Notes: generated by a model from the letters alone, not told the origin. Positions 16,016 to 26,395 are shown, counted from the stretch's first letter. The stretch is 64,000 nucleotides of DNA from Myxococcus virescens (GCF_900101905.1 NZ_FNAJ01000017.1:102257-166256); one strand, 5' to 3'. A program made the numbers and translations.

Positions 16016-17380
16016 TTTAGAGGGCAGCTCGTTCGCCGATGACTCGCGAGCCACCCGCCGGCGCGCCGATCTGGCAGCCTCCGAGGCCGGCGCCTCTTGT
16101 ATCACGAGGTTGCAAGCCTCGAGTCCTTCGGCACGCCTACCCAGCGCGAACTCAAACTCGCACAACTGGTTCAAAAGCGTCCAGCGCTCCTGCCCAGTCG
16201 CCCCTGAGGCCAGGGCCGAGCGGATCAGCCCAGCCGCCCGGGCCCCCTCCCCCGCGTCGAATGCCGCCCGCGCCTGGCGCGACAGGTCCGCGACGGTGGC
16301 GCGCTCCACGGGGGGCGGTGGCGGCGCGTCGGTGGGTGCTACTTTCTTCGTAGCCGGTGCCGGCGCTCGGCGCTGAGGCTCGGCCTTGGCCGGGGCGGCG
16401 ACGCCGCCCAGGGTGTCCTTGGATTCCGACGCGTCCAGCTCCTCGTCGTAGGCAGCGCCCCGCGCCGCTGGCGACTTGGCTCCCAGGCGCAGCGAGTCGC
16501 GCGGGGGGACGGACCGAGGTGCCTGCGAGTCCGCGACGCGCCGCTCCAACCGACCAGCGAAGGCGTCGTCCGAGTCCGCCGGCGACGTCTGCAGGTCCAT
16601 GGATTCGCTCGCGACTTTGAACTCCTCGTCCAGCGACGTCGGCGCCCCTTCCTGCGCCATGGGCGCGGGCTCCAGCGCGGCCTGCATATCGGCCTTGGGT
16701 GCGCGAGCAGCGGCGGGCGGCCCACGCTTCGCCTTGCTCTCGCTTTCACGGCGATTCCGCATGTCGAGCCCGCCGCCACTCCCAGCGTTGGCCCAGTCCT
16801 CCGCGAGCAGCCGCTGCTCCCGTGAGCGCTCGGCCCCCTTCGACTTCGCCGGCGCGGCCATTTCCCGGGCGGTGTAACCCGCCGCTTCCGCCTCGGCGGG
16901 CATTGTGGGCGCCGCCGAGGGGGCCGGTGCGGCCGCTGCCGGTGCGAAACCATCGTCGGACGGAGAAGCCACCAGCTCCTCCTTCGCGACCGCGACCTTC
17001 GCCTCGCTCAAGTCAGGCCGCGTGAGGTCGGGCGACCGGGCCTCGAGCGTCAGAAGGCCCAAGGTGCTCACGGAGGCCAGGCCCACCACGGGCAACAACC
17101 ACCGGCGCCAGCGGGACGGCTTCGGCGCGGGACCCGCGGCGGCGCGGCGCGCGGCCTGCTGGGCATAGGCCATCAGCGACTCCAGCCCCGCGTCCGGAGC
17201 GGGCTCCACCGACAGCTGGGACATGGTGGCGCGCACCCCGCGAATGTCGTCGAGGGCCTGGGTGCAGCGGGCGCAGCTCTCCAGGTGGGCTTCCACGAGG
17301 CGGGCCTCGGGCACCGGCAGTTCGCCATAGGCGAAGTCGAGCAGCCGATCCTCCTGCGCGTGCGGATTCTGCGGCTTCAT
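16004..17380 (-). CDS. anti-sigma factor with zinc-finger domain and periplasmic repeat region
   Basis: N-terminal zf-HC2 anti-sigma domain with the zinc ligands H32-x3-C36-x2-C39 (HLESCARC). A membrane helix at about 94-112 separates it from roughly 340 residues outside the cytoplasm. Those are low-complexity Ala/Pro/Ser/Glu-rich up to about residue 365, then a short helical TPR-like end (RQARAAFDAGEGARAAGLI). The ATG overlaps the stop of the ECF sigma gene (ATGA), which fixes the pairing. The long periplasmic part is the likely sensor, and could be a target of regulated proteolysis. Length 458 is well above simple ZAS proteins (about 90-250). Confidence 0.88.
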   Translation of the reverse strand: MKPQNPHAQEDRLLDFAYGELPVPEARLVEAHLESCARCTQALDDIRGVRATMSQLSVEPAPDAGLESLMAYAQQAARRAAAGPAPKPSRWRRWLLPVVGLASVSTLGLLTLEARSPDLTRPDLSEAKVAVAKEELVASPSDDGFAPAAAAPAPSAAPTMPAEAEAAGYTAREMAAPAKSKGAERSREQRLLAEDWANAGSGGGLDMRNRRESESKAKRGPPAAARAPKADMQAALEPAPMAQEGAPTSLDEEFKVASESMDLQTSPADSDDAFAGRLERRVADSQAPRSVPPRDSLRLGAKSPAARGAAYDEELDASESKDTLGGVAAPAKAEPQRRAPAPATKKVAPTDAPPPPPVERATVADLSRQARAAFDAGEGARAAGLIRSALASGATGQERWTLLNQLCEFEFALGRRAEGLEACNLVIQEAPASEAARSARRRVARESSANELPSKPAK

Positions 17381-18009
17381 CCCACCACCGTCCTTCCGTC
17401 CTCGGCGAGGTCGCCGTCGACGCCCATCTCCGCCAGCCGGCGGCGAAGCCCGTCGAGCGCGTAGCGCATGCGGCTCTTCACCGTGTTCTCGGACACTCCC
17501 GTCACCTCCGCGATGTCCTTGAAGGGGATGCCGCTGTACTCGCGCAGGGTGAAGACCTCACGCTGCTCGTCCGGGAGCGTCGCCAGGGCTCGCTCCAACA
17601 GGGGACGCAACCGGGCGTTGTAGGCGCCGCGCTCCGGGCTGGCCCCCGCGTCCGGCAGGCCTTCCCCCAGGGGGCGCGACTCGTCCCGCTCCGCTCCCGG
17701 GGCGGGTGCCTCCAGGGAAGACGCCTGGCGGTAGCTCTCTTTGCGCGCGCTGTCCACGCAGAGGTTCCTCGCAATCGTGTAGAGCCAGGTCGTGAACTTC
17801 GCCTTGGGCGTGTAGTCGCCGGCGCTCCGAACCACCTTCAGCCACGTCTCCTGCAGCACGTCCTCCGCCCGTGCCCGGTGCCCCGTGAAACGGAGGATGA
17901 AGTTGAACACCGGCGTCCGGTGCTTGCGCACCAGCGCCTCGAACGCGCGCGCGTCCCCCGCCTGGAAGGCGAGCATCAGCCGCTCGTCTGAGGTTTCCGG
18001 TCCCAACAC
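17377..18009 (-). CDS. ECF-type RNA polymerase sigma factor
   Basis: A 210-residue sigma factor with region 2 (AFEALVRKHRTPVFNFIL, then RAEDVLQETWLKV) and region 4 (LPDEQREVFTLREYSGIPFKDIA, then SENTVKSRMRYAL, numbered about 145-195). Regions 1 and 3 are absent, as in ECF (group 4) factors. A linker of about 40 residues between regions 2 and 4 is rich in Glu/Pro/Gly. I chose the GTG at 18009 because AAGGAG lies at a good distance upstream; an upstream GTG at 18048 would add 13 residues without a ribosome site. It is co-translated with its anti-sigma factor. The regulon is unknown. Confidence 0.92.
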   Translation of the reverse strand: MLGPETSDERLMLAFQAGDARAFEALVRKHRTPVFNFILRFTGHRARAEDVLQETWLKVVRSAGDYTPKAKFTTWLYTIARNLCVDSARKESYRQASSLEAPAPGAERDESRPLGEGLPDAGASPERGAYNARLRPLLERALATLPDEQREVFTLREYSGIPFKDIAEVTGVSENTVKSRMRYALDGLRRRLAEMGVDGDLAEDGRTVVG

Positions 18010-18091
18010 TCCCCCAACTCTCCTTGGAGCCACCCTCACCCGGCCCACTCCGCCACCCGTGCACAGTGAACGTGCGACGGGCCGCCAGGGT

Positions 18092-18544
18092 CTATCCCCG
18101 GCGAGGTCTCTGGTAAGTGGCGAGAATGACAGGGACGGCCACCGCTGTCACGAGCGCGCCTTGCGCCAGGAGCACCGCCGGCAGTGGCTGCTGCAGGTGC
18201 ACGTACAGGGAGCGGCCGAGCGCGGCTCCCAGCAGCACGCCCGTCAAGGTGCGCACCGCGTTGCGCCCCGACGCCGGCCGGAAGCGGCCCACCGCCCAGT
18301 CCGCCAGCGCGGGAACGGTGAGCGCCAGGACGGCGGGCACGTCCAGCGCCCACCGCAGCGGGGCGCGCACGGCGAACAGGCCCACCATCACGGCCAGCAG
18401 CACCGGATAGGTCCCCAGGCAGCGCGCGCACACGCGCACGCCGCCGAACAGGTAGGTGCGGTTGTACTCATCCGGATGATGATGGCTGAGCCAGAACACC
18501 GGGACTTCCTCCAGAAGGGGCTGCGGCCGGGGCCTCGCGCGCAT
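18092..18544 (-). CDS. DUF2085 family membrane protein
   Basis: A 150-residue integral membrane protein with four probable helices after an N-terminal segment containing VFWLSHHHPDEYNRTY and GVRVCARCLGTYP. The histidine cluster and CxxC in that position are hallmarks of DUF2085, a possible metal-binding membrane family of unknown function. I chose the ATG at 18544; longer starts lie fully inside the ABC transporter gene. Even so its first 77 bases overlap the 3' end of the OppF-like gene in a different frame, so it is translated from within that message. Confidence 0.75.
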   Translation of the reverse strand: MRARPRPQPLLEEVPVFWLSHHHPDEYNRTYLFGGVRVCARCLGTYPVLLAVMVGLFAVRAPLRWALDVPAVLALTVPALADWAVGRFRPASGRNAVRTLTGVLLGAALGRSLYVHLQQPLPAVLLAQGALVTAVAVPVILATYQRPRRG

Positions 18545-19520
18545 CGGCCTCCGCCAGGAAACACGCGGCGAAGTGGCCACCGCCCAGCGCATAGGACGGG
18601 GGCGACTCGCGCCGGCACCGCTCCATGGCATGCGGACAGCGCGGATGGAAGGCGCAACCGGGGGGCGGAGCCAGGGGAGATGGCGGCTCGCCCGGCACCA
18701 GCAGGCGCGTCCGGGCGTGGCCCGGGTCCGGGACGGGCACCGCGGACAGCAGCGCCTGGGTGTACGGGTGGCGCGGCTGACGGTACAGCGACGCGGCCGG
18801 GGCCAGCTCCACGATGCGGCCCAGGTACATGACGGCCACCCGGGTGGACACGTACTCGACGATGTTCAGGTCGTGGGCGATGAAGACATAGGTGAGGCCC
18901 CGCGCCTGTTGCAGGTCCACCAGGAGGTTGACGATTTGCGCCTGCACGGACACGTCCAGCGCGCTGATGGGCTCGTCGGCCACCACCAGGTCGGGCCGGA
19001 GCGCCAGCGCTCGCGCGATACCGATGCGCTGCCGCTGCCCCCCGGAGAACTCATGGGGGTAACGCGCCAGGGCCTCGCGCGGCAGCCCCATGGCGTCCAC
19101 CAACTCCGCGACCTCGCGTTCCCGCTCCCCCGGCCCTCGTGCCAGCCCGTGGATGGCGAAGGGCTCCTCCAGAATCTCCCGGACCGTCATCCGGGGATTG
19201 AGCGAGGCATACGGGTCCTGGAAGACGAACTGCATCCGCCGGCGCAGCGGCCGCAGCTGGCGCTGGGACAGTCCGGTGAGTTCCTGCCCATCGAAACAAA
19301 CGGCGCCCGCCGTGGGCTCCACCAGCCGCAGCACCGCGCGCCCCAGGGTGCTCTTCCCGCAGCCACTCTCCCCCACCACCCCCAGCGTCTCCCCGCGCCT
19401 GACGTCGAACCCCACGCCGTCCACGGCCTTCACCGCGCCGCGCACCCGGCCGAGCACGCCGCCTCGCACCGGGAAGTGCACCTGGAGGTCGCGGACCTGG
19501 AGCAGCGGCGTGGAGTTCAT
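18468..19520 (-). CDS. oligopeptide-type ABC transporter ATPase, OppF-like
   Basis: A 350-residue nucleotide-binding subunit. Walker A is GESGCGKST (about 50-58), the signature is FSGGQRQR, Walker B is LVVADEP, and the C-terminal oligopeptide-transporter extension carries cysteines in CAFHPRCPHAMERC, which in relatives can bind an iron-sulphur cluster. The ATG at 19520 overlaps the stop of the OppD-like gene (ATGA). Such ATPases power uptake of peptides, nickel or sugars-plus-peptides together with two permeases and a binding protein. None of those partners is encoded here, so the substrate is unknown. Confidence 0.9.
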   Translation of the reverse strand: MNSTPLLQVRDLQVHFPVRGGVLGRVRGAVKAVDGVGFDVRRGETLGVVGESGCGKSTLGRAVLRLVEPTAGAVCFDGQELTGLSQRQLRPLRRRMQFVFQDPYASLNPRMTVREILEEPFAIHGLARGPGEREREVAELVDAMGLPREALARYPHEFSGGQRQRIGIARALALRPDLVVADEPISALDVSVQAQIVNLLVDLQQARGLTYVFIAHDLNIVEYVSTRVAVMYLGRIVELAPAASLYRQPRHPYTQALLSAVPVPDPGHARTRLLVPGEPPSPLAPPPGCAFHPRCPHAMERCRRESPPSYALGGGHFAACFLAEADAREAPAAAPSGGSPGVLAQPSSSG

Positions 19521-20536
19521 GGCGCGGGCACCGGGTTGTGACAGGCCGTCCACTGCCCCTCTCGAGGCGAGGTCAGCGCGGGCTTCACGTGCGCACAGAC
19601 GTCCAGCGCGCGCTCACAGCGCTCCCGGAACGCACAGCCGACAGGCAACTGCCGCAGCGGTGGCACCCTGCCGGGAATCGCCCGTAGCCGCGCCCGGGTG
19701 GCTCGAGCGCCGCCCACGTCGCGCCTGGACGGAATCGAGCGCAGCAGGCCCGCGGTGTACGGGTGCGCGGGCTGGGAAAACAGCGCTCGCACCGGGGCGC
19801 GCTCCACCACCCGGCCCGCGTACATCACCACCACCGCGTCGCAGCTCTCCGCCACCACGCCCAGGTCGTGCGTAATCAGCAGCACCGCCATGCCCCGCTC
19901 GGTTTGAAGCCGCGCGAGCAGGTCCAGAATCTGCGCCTGGATGGTGACGTCCAGCGCGGTGGTGGGCTCGTCCGCGATGAGCAAGGCCGGGTCACACGCC
20001 AGCGCCATCGCCATCATCACCCGCTGCCGCATGCCTCCGGAGAGCTGGTGTGGATACGCGTCCACGCGCTCGGCCGGCGCGGGGATGCCCACCTGCCGCA
20101 GCATCTCCACGGCCTTGTCCCGGGCCTGCGCGCGCGAAGCGCCCAGGTGCAGCCGGACGCCCTCGGCAATCTGCTCGCCCACGGTGAACACCGGGTTGAG
20201 CGACGTCATCGGCTCCTGGAAGATCATCGCCGCGTGACGGCCGCGCACCCGGCGCAGCTCGGCCTCCGGCAGCGTCAGCAAGTCCCGGCCCTGGAAGCGC
20301 ACCTCTCCGCCCACCACGCGCACCGGCGGCTCGGGCGCCAGCCGCAGCAGGGACAGCGCCGTGAGGCTCTTGCCACACCCGCTCTCCCCGACCACGCCCA
20401 GCGTTCCACCCGGGGGCAGCGCGAAGGACACGTCGTCCACCGCGCGCACCGGCCCTGCCTCCAGCGCCAGCTCCGTGGTCAGCCCTCGGACGTCGAGCAA
20501 CAGCTCCTGGCCCGCGGGCGTCACGGCGGCGGTCAC
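19517..20536 (-). CDS. oligopeptide-type ABC transporter ATPase, OppD-like
   Basis: A 339-residue ATPase that pairs with the OppF-like protein. Walker A is GESGCGKS (about 50-57), the Q-loop is AMIFQEPMTSLNP (typical of OppD/DppD), the signature is LSGGMRQR, Walker B is LLIADEPTTALD, and the C-terminal region has CAFRERCERALDVC. The GTG start overlaps the stop of the MshEN gene upstream (GTGA), so all three are translated from one message. Partners (permeases, binding protein) are missing nearby. Confidence 0.9.
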   Translation of the reverse strand: MTAAVTPAGQELLLDVRGLTTELALEAGPVRAVDDVSFALPPGGTLGVVGESGCGKSLTALSLLRLAPEPPVRVVGGEVRFQGRDLLTLPEAELRRVRGRHAAMIFQEPMTSLNPVFTVGEQIAEGVRLHLGASRAQARDKAVEMLRQVGIPAPAERVDAYPHQLSGGMRQRVMMAMALACDPALLIADEPTTALDVTIQAQILDLLARLQTERGMAVLLITHDLGVVAESCDAVVVMYAGRVVERAPVRALFSQPAHPYTAGLLRSIPSRRDVGGARATRARLRAIPGRVPPLRQLPVGCAFRERCERALDVCAHVKPALTSPREGQWTACHNPVPAP

Positions 20537-21549
20537 TTCTGGGCCAGCTCCTCCAGGAACTCCCCTTCCTGGATGACGCCCTTGCGGATGAGCAGGCGGA
20601 TGAGGCTGGCCACCATGCGGGCCGGCTTCACCTTCTCCGTGTCCAGCGAGGCATCCTCGCCGCGGGAGATGCGCTCGATGTCGTCCAGGATGGCCAGGTC
20701 CTCGTCGGAGAACTGAGGCGTGGGCGTGAGCGGCACCGACGGACGCGAGCCCTGCGCCGCCCCTCCGAACATCACCACCGGCACGCGCGGCCGGCCCTCC
20801 GCTCCGTCTCCCTCCGCGTCGGGAGGCGGAGGCGGCGGGGGCCGCACCGGGGGCGAGGCCGTCCGGCCCAGCAGGTCATCCAGCGCGTCCGCGCCGGCGT
20901 CACCGTCGGTGGCTTCTGGCGGCGGCGGCGGGGGCGAAGCCGAGCCTCGGAGCGAGGGGGGACGCGCAGCGGGGGGCGGAGACGGCGGTACGGACTTGGG
21001 CACGGGCTTCGGAGCCTCCGGGAAATCCCATTCGAGCGGCGCGCCAGCGGCCACGGGCGAAGGCGGCGCACCGTCCTCGTCCTCCAGGGCCACGGCTTCC
21101 ACGATGTCCAGCGGCTCGCCCCGGGCCCGCGCCAGCGCGGCGTCCAGGTCGTCCGAAGCCGCCACGAAGACGCGCATCTGCTTGCGGAGCTGGAAGCGCA
21201 GCTCGTCCACGAGCGTCACGTCCGCCGGGTCATCCACCGCGACGAGGATGCGCTCGCTGCGGCCTTCCACTTCCATCCGGAACGGCACGATGCGGTGCTC
21301 GGACTGGAAGTCCAAGGACACCAGACTCGCGACGTTCGCCGGAATCTCCTCCGGCAGTTCCACGAAGGGAAGCGCGTGCTGGGCGGACAGGGCCTGCGCG
21401 ATGTGCGTGGGCGTGCACAGCCCCTGCGCCACCAGCACCTCTCCCAGGCGCTGACTGCCGAAGGCGCCCCGGCGTCCCAATGCCACGCGGACCTGCTCCT
21501 CCGTCACGACGCCGGCCTCGACGAGCAGCTCACCAATCTTCTTGCGCAT
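20533..21549 (-). CDS. stand-alone MshEN-domain protein (candidate c-di-GMP receptor)
   Basis: The N-terminal half resembles the N-terminal domain of GspE/PilB/MshE ATPases, but no ATPase follows. Residues 4-27 and 34-57 are two copies of the 24-residue motif that binds cyclic di-GMP in MshE (KIGELLVEAGVV..., RLGEVLVAQGLC...). The spacer is 6 rather than the usual 5 residues, and the first copy ends in R instead of Q. An alpha/beta GspE-N region follows to about residue 155, then a proline-rich linker (about 170-290) and a C-terminal 28-residue helix pair (LIRLLIRKGVIQEGEFL) shared with the next gene. It lies six bases downstream of that gene. It probably binds c-di-GMP or an ATPase partner in trans. 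Confidence 0.8.
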   Translation of the reverse strand: MRKKIGELLVEAGVVTEEQVRVALGRRGAFGSQRLGEVLVAQGLCTPTHIAQALSAQHALPFVELPEEIPANVASLVSLDFQSEHRIVPFRMEVEGRSERILVAVDDPADVTLVDELRFQLRKQMRVFVAASDDLDAALARARGEPLDIVEAVALEDEDGAPPSPVAAGAPLEWDFPEAPKPVPKSVPPSPPPAARPPSLRGSASPPPPPPEATDGDAGADALDDLLGRTASPPVRPPPPPPPDAEGDGAEGRPRVPVVMFGGAAQGSRPSVPLTPTPQFSDEDLAILDDIERISRGEDASLDTEKVKPARMVASLIRLLIRKGVIQEGEFLEELAQK

Positions 21550-21555
21550 GGGGGA

Positions 21556-22311
21556 CTACCGCTTGACCTTCGCGAGGTACTCCTCGCGGCTGAACACGCC
21601 CTTCTCGATGAGCAACTCCACCATCGCCTTGAGGGCGGCGACTTCCTTGCGCTGCACTTCTTCCACGCTGCGAAGCAGCTCCGCCGGGCTGCCGGAGGCC
21701 GCCGCGGGACGGGCGGCGGGGGCCTCGGGCGCAGGAGCGGAACGGGCCGAGGCCGGAGCGGCGCGCGGCGCGGTCGCCACGGCCGCCGGGTCCAGGTCCT
21801 TGAGGTTCTTCACCACCGTGCGGCCCTGGGCGTCCACCACCTTGAAGTTGGTGTCCGCGTCCTCCAGCTCGTGGTTCTGCTCGTAGATGCGCGCGAAGGC
21901 CCGGGCAATGGAGGTCCGGCCCGCCACGTTGGGGATGATGCGGCACTTCGTGATGGCGCGCAGTTCGTCCAGCATGCGCACGTTGAGCGGATCCGACATC
22001 GCCACCACCAGCGACTTGCCGTCATCCCTCACCTGCAGCGGCAGCACGGAGAAGTCCCGCGCCGTCTGGGCCGGAATCTTCGCCTTCACGTGCGGCTGCA
22101 CCATCTGCACCGCATCCAGGTTCACCGCCGGCATTCCCAGTTGCTTGGACAGGGCGCGCACCAGGATGTCCTCGGAGACGAGGCTCATCCTGACCAGGAT
22201 TTCGCCCAGCTTGCCGCCCCACTTCGCCTGTTCGGCGAGCGCGGCCTTCAGCTGGCTCTCCTGAAGCACGTTCGCCTTGATCAGCAATTCACCAAGCTTG
22301 ATCTGTGCCAT
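21556..22311 (-). CDS. stand-alone MshEN-domain protein (candidate c-di-GMP receptor)
   Basis: A 251-residue protein. Residues 5-28 and 34-57 form the tandem 24-residue MshEN motif with exactly the 5-residue spacer known from MshE (KLGELLIKANVL..., KLGEILVRMSLV...), both ending in Q. Lysine replaces the first arginine in each, and the conserved glycine at position 10 is N or S, so ligand binding is likely but not certain. A GspE N-terminal alpha/beta domain continues to about 155 (LVVAMSDPLNVRMLDEL). An Ala/Pro linker leads to a C-terminal helix pair (MVELLIEKGVFSREEYL) shared with the downstream paralogue. No Walker motifs exist. It is probably the first gene of the operon. Confidence 0.8.
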   Translation of the reverse strand: MAQIKLGELLIKANVLQESQLKAALAEQAKWGGKLGEILVRMSLVSEDILVRALSKQLGMPAVNLDAVQMVQPHVKAKIPAQTARDFSVLPLQVRDDGKSLVVAMSDPLNVRMLDELRAITKCRIIPNVAGRTSIARAFARIYEQNHELEDADTNFKVVDAQGRTVVKNLKDLDPAAVATAPRAAPASARSAPAPEAPAARPAAASGSPAELLRSVEEVQRKEVAALKAMVELLIEKGVFSREEYLAKVKR

Positions 22312-22372
22312 GTCGTGGCGCGCACTCTAGACTGTCTCGGCAGCGTGCGCCCCTTCTTCCGCGCCTGCTCGG

Positions 22373-23209
22373 TCAGGAACCCGGTGCCAGGGGCGCGGAC
22401 GACCCGGAGGCGGGCGCCCCGGCGGGCAGCTCGCGGCCGGCCTCATCCACCTCCACCACCCGGGCTCCCTCGGGGGGAACCAACTCGTAGAGTGTGAGGT
22501 CCGGTCGCGCGTTGAGTTTGATCTGCTGGTAGCGGACCTGGAGCTTCGTCTTCGCCTGCTTCGCCTCCAGCGACACCCGGCCCGGGAAGATGAGCCCGCC
22601 CTGCTCCAGGAAGTCCTCGAAGCCCAGGTCGTACCCCGGGATGCCCCGCACCTGACTCTTCATGACGCGCAGGTACTTGGTGTGGACGTCGAGCACCTGC
22701 GTCGCCGGGCCCCGGAAGAGCGTCAGCACGTAGACGCCCTTCTTGCGGTCCAGCTCCAGCGTCATCCGCTCCGGGGGGATGAGCGGCACCTGCCCGAGCA
22801 TGATGGGCACCAGCTCCTCGCCCGGCAGCATGACCGGCAGGAAGCGGGACACGTTGGCGGGGCTGGCGGGGCCCTGGTACCAGGTGTTCGTATCCGCCTG
22901 ATACAGCCCGAAGCGCTGTCCGTCGGACACCAGGGAGGCGAGCGGCCTGTTGAAGAAGTCGAACGTCTCCAGGTGCAGCATGGCCGGCCGGGTGACGGCG
23001 ATGAACATGCTCAGCGTGCCGCTCTGGTCGGGCAGCTCGGCGCGCAGCTTCGCGTCCCCCTCCAGCGTGACGACGTTCTCCTGGTTCTTCACGACGCGCT
23101 GATAGACGGTGTCCGCATCCGTGAGCTCGCCTTCAGGGCCGAACTCGATTCGCTTGGGACAGCCAGAACAGAGCACTACCAGGAAGATTGCGACGGCTGC
23201 GCGGTTCAT
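22373..23209 (-). CDS. outer-membrane-type lipoprotein (DUF4292/LolB-like fold)
   Basis: A 278-residue lipoprotein: a signal with lipobox LCSGC (lipid cysteine at residue 17). The body is beta-strand-rich, starting with VTLEGDAKLRAELP and including MLHLETFDFFNRPLASLVSDGQ, which resembles the half-barrel fold of LolB/LolA-like and DUF4292 proteins. It ends with a disordered Gly/Ala/Pro/Ser tail. It is divergent from the TolQ-like gene (43 bases between starts), so both promoters overlap in that gap. Proteins of this type may help move lipoproteins or lipids across the periplasm; that is a fold-level guess. Confidence 0.72.
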   Translation of the reverse strand: MNRAAVAIFLVVLCSGCPKRIEFGPEGELTDADTVYQRVVKNQENVVTLEGDAKLRAELPDQSGTLSMFIAVTRPAMLHLETFDFFNRPLASLVSDGQRFGLYQADTNTWYQGPASPANVSRFLPVMLPGEELVPIMLGQVPLIPPERMTLELDRKKGVYVLTLFRGPATQVLDVHTKYLRVMKSQVRGIPGYDLGFEDFLEQGGLIFPGRVSLEAKQAKTKLQVRYQQIKLNARPDLTLYELVPPEGARVVEVDEAGRELPAGAPASGSSAPLAPGS

Positions 23210-23252
23210 ATGTCCTAGTCTGGGCCAAGCCGCCCTGCCCGGTCACCCACCA

Positions 23253-23975
23253 ATGAGCCTGAACGACATCCTCCATTACCTCCGCCTGGGTGGCGTCACC
23301 CTCGCCATGCTCATCTTCGCCTCGGTCGCGGCGCTGATTGTCGCCGTCGAGCGCATCATCGCGCTCTGGGGCGTGGGCGAGCGTTCACGTGCCTTGGGTG
23401 AGACAGTGAACAAACACCTGCTGCGCGGGGACGTCGCCGCGGCCCGCACCGCCGCCGAGCGCTCCGACGCGGTGGCCGCCGACATCTTCCTGGCCGGGTT
23501 CGACCGGATGGAGCGCAGCCGCACCGCCGGGGGCGCTGGCATCGAGGCCGCGGTGGAGCGCGAGCGCGCCCAGGTGGCCCTCAAGCTGCGCCGCTACCTG
23601 TGGATCCTGGCCACCATCGGCTCGATTACGCCCTTCGTGGGCCTCTTCGGCACCGTGGCCGGCATCATGCGCTCCTTCAAGGACCTGGGCCTGGACGTGG
23701 AAGCGGGCGGCACGGGCGGCAGCGTGGCGGTGATGACGGGTATCTCCGAGGCCCTGGTCGCCACCGCGGTGGGCATCCTGGTCGCCGTGCAGGCGATGGT
23801 CTTCTACAACTACTTCCAGGCCCGCCTGTCCCGCGTGCTGGTGGAGCTGCGCCTGATTGGCGACGAGTTCGTCGAGCTGCTCAAGGAGCGGGCCGCCGGC
23901 CTGCCGCCGTCCGAGCCCATGTCTCCCGAGCCGCAGGCCGCCCCCGCCACGCGCACGGACGCCCAGCCCGCCTAG
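23253..23975 (+). CDS. MotA/TolQ/ExbB family proton channel protein
   Basis: A 240-residue inner-membrane protein with three membrane helices (about 12-35, 118-142, 160-185). The conserved core has SITPFVGLFGTVAGIMRSF and a run of small residues leading into ISEALVATAVGILVAVQAM, which line the proton pathway with a TolR/ExbD partner. The ATG at 23253 is the first in-frame start in the intergenic gap; upstream frames overlap the divergent gene. It is 18 bases from the exbD-type gene. In myxobacteria such pairs also serve gliding motility (AglR/AglS) and iron uptake, so which energy-using system it drives is not decided by sequence. Confidence 0.88.
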   Translation: MSLNDILHYLRLGGVTLAMLIFASVAALIVAVERIIALWGVGERSRALGETVNKHLLRGDVAAARTAAERSDAVAADIFLAGFDRMERSRTAGGAGIEAAVERERAQVALKLRRYLWILATIGSITPFVGLFGTVAGIMRSFKDLGLDVEAGGTGGSVAVMTGISEALVATAVGILVAVQAMVFYNYFQARLSRVLVELRLIGDEFVELLKERAAGLPPSEPMSPEPQAAPATRTDAQPA

Positions 23976-23993
23976 GCCGGAGGAGAACGCACC

Positions 23994-24446
23994 ATGGGCA
24001 TGGGAAAGACTCCGGGCAGCGACGACGGCTCCGAGGATGGCGTCTTCGCTGAAATCAACATCACCCCGCTCACCGACATCTTCCTGGTGCTGCTCATCAT
24101 CTTCATGGTGACCAGCTCCGTCATCGTGCAGCAGGGGCCGGGCGGCGGCGCCAAGGCCGGCCTCAAGGTGAACCTGCCCAAGGGCGGCGCCGCGGACGTC
24201 ACCGCGCGCACCACGGACCTGTCGGTGGCGGTGCTCGCGGACGGGCGCTTCATGCTGGCCGGCAACGTCGTCTCCCAGGACGAGCTGCAGCAGGCCTTCG
24301 ATGACGCCAGGCAGAAGGACGAAGAGACGGTGGTCATCGTCCAGGCCGACGAGGGCGTGCCCCACGGCACCGTGGTGCAGGTGATGGAGCTGGCCAAGAA
24401 GGCCGGGCTCGCGCAGCTGGCCATCGGCGTGCGCGAAGGCGAATAG
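23994..24446 (+). CDS. ExbD/TolR family protein
   Basis: A 150-residue partner of the TolQ/ExbB-like channel. It has one membrane helix (about 25-45) beginning with the conserved INITPLTDIFLVLLIIFMV, in which the aspartate is the proton-carrying residue. A periplasmic domain of about 100 residues follows, with LSVAVLADGRFMLAG and VVIVQADEGVPHGTVVQVM, the usual ExbD fold. It ends 26 bases before a hairpin terminator. No TonB- or Pal-like gene is adjacent. Confidence 0.9.
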   Translation: MGMGKTPGSDDGSEDGVFAEINITPLTDIFLVLLIIFMVTSSVIVQQGPGGGAKAGLKVNLPKGGAADVTARTTDLSVAVLADGRFMLAGNVVSQDELQQAFDDARQKDEETVVIVQADEGVPHGTVVQVMELAKKAGLAQLAIGVREGE

Positions 24447-24471
24447 GCAACACCTCCCCGCTGGAAACACC

Positions 24472-24506
24472 AAGGCCACCCAGGGCAGCGAGCCCGGGTG
24501 GCCTTT
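24472..24506. terminator. hairpin terminator between convergent genes
   Basis: AAGGCCACCC (24472-24481) pairs with GGGTGGCCTT (24496-24505), and the inner GGGC/GCCC pair extends the stem to 14 base pairs around a five-base loop with one bulge. TTT follows on the plus strand. It lies between the exbD-type gene and the convergent acyl-CoA dehydrogenase gene and may serve both. Confidence 0.6.
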
Positions 24507-24544
24507 GATGCTTCAGGCGCCCCGCCATTCAGCGGGGCGCGGAC

Positions 24545-26395
<1,851 letters not shown>

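Noticed and set aside
22312..22372. TAGAGT -10-like element upstream of the MshEN gene
   Set aside because: There is no -35 box at 16-19 bases, so I kept it out of the feature list.
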